From: CAWAWP01 sp963841205
GTDB lineage: Bacteria; Chloroflexota; Ktedonobacteria; Ktedonobacterales; JADMIN01
NCBI GenBank assembly: GCA_963841205.1
Contig: CAWJCH010000002.1
Location: forward strand, 186,001 to 250,000
Length of the DNA: 64,000 nt
Reading direction: 5' to 3'
Position 1 is the first letter of the stretch. Each line of letters begins with the position of its first letter. Below are positions 17,341 through 23,729 of the stretch, piece by piece. The translations under genes were made by a program, and so were the position numbers. The notes beneath the pieces were generated by a model. It saw nothing but the letters and a program-made list of their open reading frames with translations. It did not search any database and had not been told where the DNA came from.

Positions 17341-18243
17341 GCAGTGCGATTCGACCGGTACGGCGGGATCGACGTCCTGCGCGTGGCCGAGGTGCCCGTC
17401 CCGGAGCCGGGTCCCGGGCAGGTACTCGTCGAAGTCAAGGCCGCGTCGATCAACCCCGGCGAGGCGAAGATCTTCGAGGGGCAGCTCGCCGCGATCTTCC
17501 CGGCCACGTTCCCCTCGGGCGAGGGCTCCGACCTGGCCGGCCTCGTGGCCAAGATAGGCCCCGAGGCCGAGGGGTTCGCGGCCGGTGACGCGGTGATCGG
17601 GTTCACGGACCACCGCGCGAGCCACGCCGAGTACGTGGTCGTGGAGGCACCGGACCTGACGCCCAAGCCGGCGCAGGTCTCGTGGGAGGCCGCCGGGTCG
17701 TTGGCCGTCGCAGGGACCACGGCGTACGCCTCGGTGCGCGCGGTATCGCCGCGGCCGGGCGACACGGTCGCGGTGTCGGGCGCCGCGGGCGGCGTCGGAT
17801 CGCTCGCCGTCCAGCTGGCCCGCCGGGCGGGGGCGCGGGTGATCGGCATCGCCGGCCCGGACAAGCACGCCTGGCTGGCCGCGCACGGGGTCACGCCCGT
17901 GGCCTACGGCGACGGCCTGGCCGACCAGCTACGCGAGGCCGGGATCGACGCCCTCGTCGACACGTACGGCGGCGGCTATGTGAAGCTGGCGATCGAGTTG
18001 GGCGTGGCCCGGGACCGGATCGAGACGATCATCGACTTTTCCGCTGCGCAGGAGTATGGGGTGCAGGCCGTGGGCGGGAGCGCCGCGCGGAATGCCGCGG
18101 TCCTCGCCGAGCTGGCCGGGCTGATCGCCGCCGGCGAGCTGGACGTGCCGATCGCCGCGACGTTCCCACTGAACGACGTGCGCGCGGCGTTCACGCTGCT
18201 GGAGCAGGGCCACACCCTCGGCAAGATCGTCCTGCTACCCTGA
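17335..18243 (+). CDS. Zinc-less NAD(P)H quinone oxidoreductase (MDR family)
   Basis: This 302-residue medium-chain reductase is of the quinone oxidoreductase/zeta-crystallin type. A GroES-like N-terminal domain (VPEPGPGQVLVEVKAASINPGE, then SDLAGLV) is followed by a Rossmann domain with DTVAVSGAAGGVGSLAVQLARRAGA. The zinc-binding cysteines of alcohol dehydrogenases are absent. AAGGAG is 7 bases before the ATG at 17335. It probably reduces quinones or enones with NADPH. A truncated copy of its promoter and first codons lies immediately upstream. The cupin gene 43 bases downstream is probably co-transcribed. Confidence 0.92.
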   Translation: MKAVRFDRYGGIDVLRVAEVPVPEPGPGQVLVEVKAASINPGEAKIFEGQLAAIFPATFPSGEGSDLAGLVAKIGPEAEGFAAGDAVIGFTDHRASHAEYVVVEAPDLTPKPAQVSWEAAGSLAVAGTTAYASVRAVSPRPGDTVAVSGAAGGVGSLAVQLARRAGARVIGIAGPDKHAWLAAHGVTPVAYGDGLADQLREAGIDALVDTYGGGYVKLAIELGVARDRIETIIDFSAAQEYGVQAVGGSAARNAAVLAELAGLIAAGELDVPIAATFPLNDVRAAFTLLEQGHTLGKIVLLP

Positions 18244-18286
18244 CTGCGTGTAGAGGGCGCCGCAACACAGCCAAGGAGGACGAGAC

Positions 18287-18691
18287 ATGCAGATCACCAA
18301 GAACGCCACCGAGACCGCCGCTGGGCCGAGCGAGTGGTTCACCGGCACTGTCTATTTCGACGTCGTCGCGGCGCCGTCGGCAGGCTCGCGCCTCTCGGCG
18401 AGCAGCGTCCACTTCACGCCGGGCGCCCGGACGGCGTGGCACACCCACCCCAACGGCCAGACCATCTACGTCACCGAAGGCGTTGGCCTCGCGCAGCGCC
18501 GCGGCGGCCAGATCGAGGTCATCCGCCCCGGCGACCGCGTGTTCTTCGAGCCGGGCGAGGAGCACTGGCACGGCGCCGCCCGCAGCCGCTTCATGACCCA
18601 CCTCGCCATGCTCGAAGTCGATGACGCGGGGAACAGCGCGACCTGGGGCGAGCGCGTCACCGACGAGGAATACGGCCAGCAACCAGAGTGA
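18287..18691 (+). CDS. Small cupin-domain protein
   Basis: This 134-residue single-domain cupin contains FTPGARTAWHTHPNGQTIYVTEG, which supplies the His-x-His and a metal-binding Gln/Glu position. A second motif, IRPGDRVFFEPGEEHWHGAA, adds further His ligands. AAGGAGGACG precedes the ATG. This type often accompanies quinone or carbonyl reductases and is annotated as a carboxymuconolactone-type or detoxification cupin; the substrate is unknown. It follows the quinone oxidoreductase by 43 bases in the same orientation. Confidence 0.88.
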   Translation: MQITKNATETAAGPSEWFTGTVYFDVVAAPSAGSRLSASSVHFTPGARTAWHTHPNGQTIYVTEGVGLAQRRGGQIEVIRPGDRVFFEPGEEHWHGAARSRFMTHLAMLEVDDAGNSATWGERVTDEEYGQQPE

Positions 18692-18836
18692 CCCCTCGGC
18701 CACGGCGCGGCGAGGGATCGGATCACGGCAACGTACCTAGAGCGCGGCAGGACAAGCGCCCGCCCGCCGGGGCGCAACCGAGGCCAGCGCCGCGCCAGCA
18801 GGGAGCGACTCTCGAACAATACTCGAACAATACAAA

Positions 18837-18879
18837 GAGCGTGACGAGCGCCAGCAGAACCAGTCAGATCGTCACGCTC
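18837..18879. terminator. Perfect 11-bp stem between convergent genes
   Basis: GAGCGTGACGA and its exact complement TCGTCACGCTC flank a 21-base loop between the cupin (plus) and DoxX (minus) genes. It is probably a two-way terminator without a strong T-run. A small 11-base tandem repeat (CTCGAACAATA) lies just before it. Confidence 0.5.
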
Positions 18880-18900
18880 GCTGCACGCCGACAGTGGCGA

Positions 18901-19431
18901 CTAGGCCGGGCGCACCTCACTATTCGGCGTCGCGTGCTGCTGCGCTTGCGGCGCCGAGCGCACGAGCGCGATGCCGACCGCATCCACGATCACGGCGGCG
19001 ACGGTCAGTACGCCGAAGATCAGCGCCTCCGGCCACCTGATGTTGAAGAGCGCGTCGAGCGAATAGGTGCCCGCGCCAGAGATGCCGAGCGCGAGGGCCG
19101 TCACCAACAGCGTCAACGGGTACTCGAAGCCACCCTTGGCCCCGAAGAAGCCTTTCGCCCAATGCATATGGACGGCCATCACCATCGCGCCGACGGCTCC
19201 CGCGGCGCCTAGCGGCGTCAAGAAGCCGAAGGCGAGTGAGAGGCCACCGCCTAGCTCACCCAGGATCGCCAGCCATGCCCAGGCACGCGCCGGCTTATAT
19301 CCCTGTGCACGTAAGCCCTGCTCCATCTTGGCGACGCCGGGTCCGCCGAACCAGCCGAAGAGCTTCTGCGCGCCGTGCGCCGCCAGCGTCAGGCCAACGG
19401 CGACGCGAAGAATCACTAACGCCCACTCCAT
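18901..19431 (-). CDS. DoxX family membrane protein
   Basis: This 176-residue protein has four hydrophobic segments with the DoxX pattern RVAVGLTLAAHGAQKLFGWFGG, WAWLAILGELGGGLSLAFGFL, MVMAVHMHWAKGFF and GGFEYPLTLLVTALAL. DoxX/MauD-type proteins are linked to redox and thiol stress or to quinone pools. The start at the ATG at 19431 gives the usual MEWALVILR opening; the ribosome-binding site is weak. It is divergent from an HxlR-type regulator that probably controls it, with an inverted repeat and a good promoter in the gap. Confidence 0.9.
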   Translation of the reverse strand: MEWALVILRVAVGLTLAAHGAQKLFGWFGGPGVAKMEQGLRAQGYKPARAWAWLAILGELGGGLSLAFGFLTPLGAAGAVGAMVMAVHMHWAKGFFGAKGGFEYPLTLLVTALALGISGAGTYSLDALFNIRWPEALIFGVLTVAAVIVDAVGIALVRSAPQAQQHATPNSEVRPA

Positions 19432-19507
19432 GAGGCCACACCCATCTTTCCGCCACACGCCCGGCCGGGCCAGATACGCACCATAGCCAGGCTACAAAGT
19501 GTAAGTC

Positions 19508-19545
19508 ACATACGCAACATAGCTCACCGGGGATACGTATGTCAA
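19508..19545 (-). promoter_or_regulatory. doxX promoter with overlapping inverted repeat
   Basis: On the minus strand TTGACA (19545-19540) is followed after 18 bases by TATGTT (19521-19516). The same stretch contains the inverted repeat ACATACG (19508-19514) and CGTATGT (19536-19542), spanning the promoter core. This is the expected layout for control by the divergent HxlR-type regulator. Confidence 0.55.
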
Positions 19546-19612
19546 GTGTGTAGGCGACGGAAAGTAAGGGCGTGATAGAATGAGGCGATGCCACAACCAG
19601 GGGAGGAACGCA

Positions 19613-20020
19613 ATGGCGCAGCAGGAGACGAGCGAGTGTACGTCCAACGTGCCCGCGTTGTCCAACACCCTCGGCAGCGGCTCGGCGGCGGTGTCATGTA
19701 CGCGTTTCCAGCACGCCATCGAGTTCATCGGGCGGCGCTGGAACGGCGCGATCCTCTACGTCTTGATGGACGGTCCTTGTCGCTTCAACGAGCTGCTGAC
19801 GAAGGTGCCCAACCTCTCCGACCGTCTGCTAGCCGAACGTCTGCGCGAGCTGGAGACCACCGGCATGGTGACACGCGAGGTCCATGCGGGTCCGCCGGTG
19901 AAGGTGATCTACGAGTTGACTGACGCGGGCCGCGCGCTCTCGACCGTGATGACGAACATCGTGGATTGGGCGCACGACTGGCTGCCGCCACGGCAGCCCG
20001 AGGCCGAGTCCGACGAGTGA
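19613..20020 (+). CDS. HxlR family transcriptional regulator
   Basis: This 135-residue winged-helix regulator has the HxlR pattern FQHAIEFIGRRWNGAILYVLMDGPCRFNEL, then VPNLSDRLLAERLRELETTGMVTREV and KVIYELTDAGRAL. Two cysteines (in VSCTRF and GPCRF) could sense electrophiles or oxidants, as in HypR and QorR of the family. GGGGAGG precedes the ATG at 19613. It is divergent from doxX; regulators of this type often control adjacent DoxX, nitroreductase or quinone reductase genes. Confidence 0.92.
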   Translation: MAQQETSECTSNVPALSNTLGSGSAAVSCTRFQHAIEFIGRRWNGAILYVLMDGPCRFNELLTKVPNLSDRLLAERLRELETTGMVTREVHAGPPVKVIYELTDAGRALSTVMTNIVDWAHDWLPPRQPEAESDE

Positions 20021-20024
20021 CTCC

Positions 20025-20391
20025 ATGCCCCACGACGAGCCGGCGACCGTCACCCTCTACCGCCCCGTCGGCGAGAAAGAGCTCGCGCTGATCCGCGAGA
20101 GCGGCTACCGCGCCTTCCCGCCACGCCTGCCGGAGCAGCCGATCTTCTACCCCGTGCTCTTCGAGGACTACGCCGCGCAGATCGCGCCGCGACTGGAACG
20201 CGCGCGACGGCAAGCACGGCTACGTCACCCGCTTCGCCATCCGCGCCGACTTCCTCGCCGCCTACGAGGTCCACACCGTCGGCAGCCGCCTCCACCAGGA
20301 ATACTGGATCCCTGCCGCCGACCTGCCCGCCTTCAACGCCGCCCTCGTCGGCCTCATCGAGGTGATCGCCGACTTCGCCCCGCCCGCATAG
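20025..20391 (+). pseudogene. ADP-ribosylation/crystallin J1-type small protein, single-base frameshift
   Basis: The first 54 residues (TLYRPVGEKELALIRESGYRAFPPRLPEQPIFYPVL) belong to a conserved family of about 120 residues often labelled ADP-ribosylation/crystallin J1. At 20187-20188 an extra C shifts the frame. Skipping it restores ARDWNARDGKHGYVTRF and then HQEYWIPAADLPAFNAALVG up to the TAG at 20389-20391, a full 121-residue protein. It is either a recent mutation or a sequence error. It follows the HxlR gene by four bases. Function unknown. Confidence 0.8.
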
Positions 20392-20448
20392 CATCCTTGC
20401 ATCGTGCGAGACAGGTAGCGAACCGGCGATCGTTCGGTATCGCGCTAA

Positions 20449-21150
20449 CTACGCGGGGACCTTCACCGTCCGCGCCGCCGTCTCGATCAGGTCCGCCACC
20501 TCCTGCGGATGCGAGACCATCGCCACATGGCTCGATGCCGCCTCCACCGTCGTGGCCCCCATCCGCTTCGCGAAGAGCCGCTCGGCGTCGGGCGGGATAG
20601 CCTCGTCGTTCTGCGACACCAGATACCACGAGGGCAGCGACTTCCAGGAGGGCACGCCCATTACGTCGGCGAAAGCAGACCCTGCGATCGGCTGCTGCGT
20701 CGCGAACATCACTCGCGCCTTCGCCCGCTCCACGTCGGCGGCGAAGTGGCCTACGTAGTCCTCTTCAGGCAGCCAGTTGAAGCCTTGCTTGTCCACGTCC
20801 AGATGGAGCAGCGCCGGCGGGGTCGGCCCCTGACTCAGCAACGCGCCGAGCGACTCGCCCTGGTCGATCCCGAAGGCGGCGATGTAGACGAGACCAACCG
20901 CGTTCGGTGCATCCGTGCCGAGCGCCGTCATGATCTGCCCACCATACGAATGCCCCGCCACGATGGTCGGCCCGCTCTGTCGCGCCAACACCTGACGCAG
21001 CCGCGCGACGTTATCGGCCAGCGAGTGCAACGGGAACTGCGGCGCCGTGACGGTATAGCCATCCGCCTGCAACCGCGTGATAACCTCGCTCCAGCTCGAG
21101 CCATCGGCCCACGCGCCGTGGACCAGGATAATGTTCGGGCGATCGCTCAT
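20449..21150 (-). CDS. Alpha/beta hydrolase (esterase-like)
   Basis: This 233-residue hydrolase is of the type often annotated as salicylate esterase or AB hydrolase. It has IILVHGAWADGSSW (oxyanion region), the nucleophile elbow VAGHSYGGQ (Ser68) and the catalytic His in SSHVAMVSHPQEV (His208). The start at 21150 is preceded by GAAGGA. It lies downstream of the tautomerase gene on the same strand and probably shares its control by the divergent TetR-type regulator. A 35-codon open frame overlaps its start by ATGA. Confidence 0.9.
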   Translation of the reverse strand: MSDRPNIILVHGAWADGSSWSEVITRLQADGYTVTAPQFPLHSLADNVARLRQVLARQSGPTIVAGHSYGGQIMTALGTDAPNAVGLVYIAAFGIDQGESLGALLSQGPTPPALLHLDVDKQGFNWLPEEDYVGHFAADVERAKARVMFATQQPIAGSAFADVMGVPSWKSLPSWYLVSQNDEAIPPDAERLFAKRMGATTVEAASSHVAMVSHPQEVADLIETAARTVKVPA

Positions 21151-21254
21151 TGCAGTCCTTCTTTCTCGCGATCCGCGATGGCGGCGGGCGTGACCCCGCG
21201 CCCAAGCGAGGCCCACGTACTCACCGCGCCCACCAATCGCGCGACCAATGCCAT
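21147..21254 (-). CDS. Possible 35-residue leader ORF coupled to the hydrolase
   Basis: An ATG at 21254 opens a 35-codon frame (MALVARLVGAVSTWASLG...) whose TGA overlaps the hydrolase ATG as ATGA. GGGAAAG lies a few bases upstream. There is no recognisable domain. The exact stop-start overlap hints at translational coupling but may be chance. Confidence 0.3.
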   Translation of the reverse strand: MALVARLVGAVSTWASLGRGVTPAAIADREKEGLQ

Positions 21255-21308
21255 GAGGCTTTCCCGACTCGGCCCGCCGCCTGACGCGCGGCGTCGCGGC
21301 CTATCGCC

Positions 21309-21755
21309 TCAGCCCTCGGTCGGCGCCTTACCGGCCAGCGATGCGATCTCGGCGCGGGCGGCGGCGATGAGCTCCTCGTTGGTGTTCGCATGCCCCTTCA
21401 GCCCCCAGCCGCCCTGCGGCGCCTCGGTGAGCAGCACCCACGTCCGATCCGCGATGGAGGGATCGCCCGCCGCCTGCGCCACGATCAGCGTCAGCTGGCT
21501 GACCACCGCCAGCTGCTTCTCGCGGCTAAGCGCCCCAGCGTTCGTCAGCACCTGCACCCGCACATATGTGCTGTCGCCATCAACGTTCGAGAGCGAGTCC
21601 GCCGGTAGGTCATGCACGAAGGCCGCCGTGTTCTTGCGGAACATCGGGATGTTCGGCACCTGCTCGATGGTCATGACGGCGGTGGCGAGGTCGACGGCGA
21701 GCCGGTGCTTGTCGACGAACGTCCCGGACGCGGCGTACACATCGATCATGGGCAT
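21309..21755 (-). CDS. Tautomerase family protein
   Basis: This 148-residue protein starts MPMIDVYAASGTF; Pro2, once the Met is removed, would be the catalytic general base of the tautomerase superfamily. The N-terminal beta strand and helix (DKHRLAVDLATAVMTIEQVP) and the later VRVQVLTNAGALSREKQLAVVSQLT fit a double-length member. GAGGAGG is directly upstream of the ATG at 21755. It is divergent from a TetR-type regulator with a perfect palindrome in the gap. It may process enol or dienol intermediates of aromatic breakdown. Confidence 0.85.
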   Translation of the reverse strand: MPMIDVYAASGTFVDKHRLAVDLATAVMTIEQVPNIPMFRKNTAAFVHDLPADSLSNVDGDSTYVRVQVLTNAGALSREKQLAVVSQLTLIVAQAAGDPSIADRTWVLLTEAPQGGWGLKGHANTNEELIAAARAEIASLAGKAPTEG

Positions 21756-21784
21756 AGGAAACCTCCTCGTGATACGGGATGCAC

Positions 21785-21806
21785 CTATGTATGCCGGCAT
21801 ACATAG
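21785..21806. promoter_or_regulatory. Perfect 22-base palindrome, candidate TetR operator
   Basis: The half-site CTATGTATGCC meets its exact complement GGCATACATAG. It lies in the 75-base gap between the divergent tautomerase and tetR-like genes, with further CATAC/GTATG half-sites at 21818-21834. It is the best operator candidate in the window by symmetry. Confidence 0.7.
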
Positions 21807-21830
21807 TCCGCACGCGGCATACTGTAGGGT

Positions 21831-22424
21831 ATGATGACCAGCATAGTCAAGGGGCGCACTGTGACAGGGGACGTTCGGGATCGCATGATCGACGGGGCGA
21901 TTCGCCTGCTCGCCCAGCATGGGCTACAGGCCACCTCGTTCTCGGAGGTATTGGCACTGACGGGCGCGCCGCGCGGCTCGGTCTATCACTATTTCCCCGA
22001 GGGAAAGGACCAGCTCGTCGCCGCCGCCGTCGACCGTGCCGGGGCTCGGGCCATACACGCGCTTGACGAGAAGCAGGGAGTCAGCGCAGAAGAACTGACC
22101 GCGACGTTCCTGGGCATCTGGCGCGAAGTGCTGATCCGCTCGCACTTCGGCGCGGGCTGCGCGGTCCTGGCCGTCACGGTCGCCGCCGACTCTCAAGCGC
22201 TCTTGGATCACGCCGCACAGGTCTTTCGTGCGTGGCGAGGTCAGCTCACAGAGTTGTTCGCACAGGCAGGGTTCTCCGCGAAGGAGGCGGCCCGATTCGC
22301 GGCGACGTTGGTCGCGGCAGGCGAAGGCGCGGTGGTGCTCAGCCGCGCGGAGCAGAGCCTGGAGCCGTTCGACCTCGTGGCGGACCAGCTGCTGGAGCTA
22401 GCGCGCAGGACATCTGACGCGTAA
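21831..22424 (+). CDS. TetR/AcrR family regulator
   Basis: This 197-residue TetR-type repressor has the N-terminal helix-turn-helix VRDRMIDGAIRLLAQHGLQATSFSEVL, then TGAPRGSVYHYFPEGKDQLV. The C-terminal ligand domain contains GAGCAVLAVTVAADSQALLDHAAQVFRAWRGQLTELF, matching the TetR_C group that includes LmrA/YxaF-like regulators. Two ATGs (21831, 21834) are possible starts. It is divergent from the tautomerase-hydrolase pair and presumably represses it through the palindrome at 21785-21806. A second, decayed copy of its 3' half is found near 23505-23640. Confidence 0.93.
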   Translation: MMTSIVKGRTVTGDVRDRMIDGAIRLLAQHGLQATSFSEVLALTGAPRGSVYHYFPEGKDQLVAAAVDRAGARAIHALDEKQGVSAEELTATFLGIWREVLIRSHFGAGCAVLAVTVAADSQALLDHAAQVFRAWRGQLTELFAQAGFSAKEAARFAATLVAAGEGAVVLSRAEQSLEPFDLVADQLLELARRTSDA

Positions 22425-22481
22425 ATGTCTTCCGCGGAATAGCCCTCCTGTGGAGGCTCGCGGTTCGAGCAGCGAGTGGCA

Positions 22482-23049
22482 TCAAAATACGGCGTTCAGC
22501 AGCTCCCCCATGAACACGACGGTGACCAGGAGAAACACGAGGCCAAACAGCCCCGAAAACACCATGCGAACGACATCATTACACCCTTCGATATGACGCC
22601 AAATTCGCGGGATGGCCGAGAGGCAGACGACGGCTACCCCAAATGCGAATGCCACCATGAGGAGCCCGAAGAGGAAGATAGAAGAGGAAGATAAACGCGC
22701 GTCCCTCCACGACGTTGGCGCCCGGTGAGTCCAGCCAGCTCTCTGCAGCATCCACGAATGTCAAAGCGCCCACCCAGTGCGCGAACTGCAGAACAAGGCT
22801 GCCGATCATTGCCAATCCAGCCAAAAAACTGATGAGCGCGAGCATGAGAAAGAGGGGAGCAACGAGCAAGATCAACGCTTTGTCCCCTGGCTCAAAGTCC
22901 CGTGCCTGCCTAGGAATAGCCTGCACCATCGAGACTCCTAGAGCCAGACAGAATCCACCAACACCGGCGAGTACGACATCCAGCAGCAGGGTGCCAAGCA
23001 GCGGAAGAAGGTTCTCGGTGATGCTCGCAATGGCTGGCACAACGTCCAC
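22482..23049 (-). pseudogene. Hypothetical membrane protein disrupted by a 13-bp tandem duplication
   Basis: The gene would encode a polytopic protein of unknown family with hydrophobic stretches LLPLLGTLLLDVVLAGVGGFCLALGV, ALILLVAPLFLMLALISFLAGLAMIG, FLFGLLMVAFAFGVAVVCLS and MVFSGLFGLVFLLVTVVFMGELL. A GTG at 23049 has GGAGG upstream. The 13-base unit GAAGAGGAAGATA occurs twice in tandem (22668-22693) and shifts the frame. With one unit removed the reading frame is continuous through AFIFLFGLLMVAF to the stop at 22482. Thus it is a recent slippage or duplication mutation, potentially reversible. Confidence 0.7.
22668..22693. repeat. 13-bp exact tandem duplication causing a frameshift
   Basis: Two exact adjacent copies of GAAGAGGAAGATA lie inside the membrane-protein gene on the other strand. 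As 13 is not a multiple of 3, the second copy breaks the frame. Confidence 0.85.
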
Positions 23050-23147
23050 AGCGCCTCCCACGGAAAAACACGTGCTAGACCCACTATGGCGTGCAGGCGT
23101 TAAGACGCGGTTATCACCTCGGCGAGTGGCTTGCCCCTAGCAAAATC

Positions 23148-23387
23148 CTGGCTTTCATCCCCCTGCCTCGAGGCAGGGGGATGAAAGCCAGTCCGGTCCA
23201 ATGGCCGTTGCTCTACCCGTTCGGTAGAAGAGTGCCCTGTCCGGCCGAGCAACGTGGCCTCTTCGGACGCCACACCGTACAATCGGGCCGGGCAGGCCCG
23301 TCAGGCGCTAACGCAGTGGGCTACCCCATGGGGTACCCCATACGTAGCCTGAGCATCCCCGGCGTTTACGCCTGGGGAGTGTCAATA
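23148..23387. mobile_element. Mini-element with 44-base perfect palindrome and TnpB-type end
   Basis: A perfect 44-base palindrome (23148-23191; arms CTGGCTTTCATCCCCCTGCC... meeting at CTC/GAG) resembles the left end of IS605/IS1341-type elements. At 23357-23377 a hairpin CCCCGGCG-TTTA-CGCCTGGGG is followed by AGTGTCAA, typical of the right end and guide-RNA scaffold of TnpB elements. Between them 23290-23315 reads GRAGPSG, as does the tail of the TnpB relic at 54541. The coding middle is missing, so this looks like a non-autonomous, palindrome-associated derivative. The family placement rests on remembered end motifs. Confidence 0.6.
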
Positions 23388-23504
23388 TCACGAGAAGGAA
23401 TCGGCGACCATCGTCGGGAACGAGTTGCACCTGTGGCGTCAACGAACTCCGCTCACGGGGCGCCTGGCTGGGTAGGCGCTAGCCCATTCGAATACGAGCG
23501 TTTC

Positions 23505-23640
23505 GCTCGCGGAGCTTTTCGAACAAGCCGGCATGCCCGCGAAGGGGGCGGCCCGATTCGCGGCGACGCTGGTCGCGGCAAGCGAAGGCGCGGTGGTGCT
23601 CAGCCGCGCGGAGCAGAGCCTGGAGCCCGCGTTCGGTCGA
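23505..23640 (+). pseudogene. TetR-type regulator 3' remnant
   Basis: The frame reads LFEQAGMPAKGAARFAATLV then AASEGAVVLSRAEQSLEP, almost identical to residues of the intact TetR at 22250-22370 (FAQAGFSAKEAARFAATLVAAGEGAVVLSRAEQSLEP). The nucleotide match between 23545-23630 and 22286-22370 is near-exact. No start, helix-turn-helix or proper end exists, so this is a gene fragment left by duplication or rearrangement. Confidence 0.85.
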
Positions 23641-23729
23641 GGCCCGGCACGTCCTGCACTGAAGTTCGATCGCTCACGAGGGAACGGTGCACCTTCTCAT
23701 GCCTCGAAAAGGAGGCACCTTCACGGTCG

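Noticed and set aside
16794..17894. 366-codon and 330-codon minus-strand frames with internal repeats (MRATQVHRRLAANQS)
   Set aside because: The repeats come from the duplicated promoter DNA, and the rest is antisense to the quinone oxidoreductase gene.
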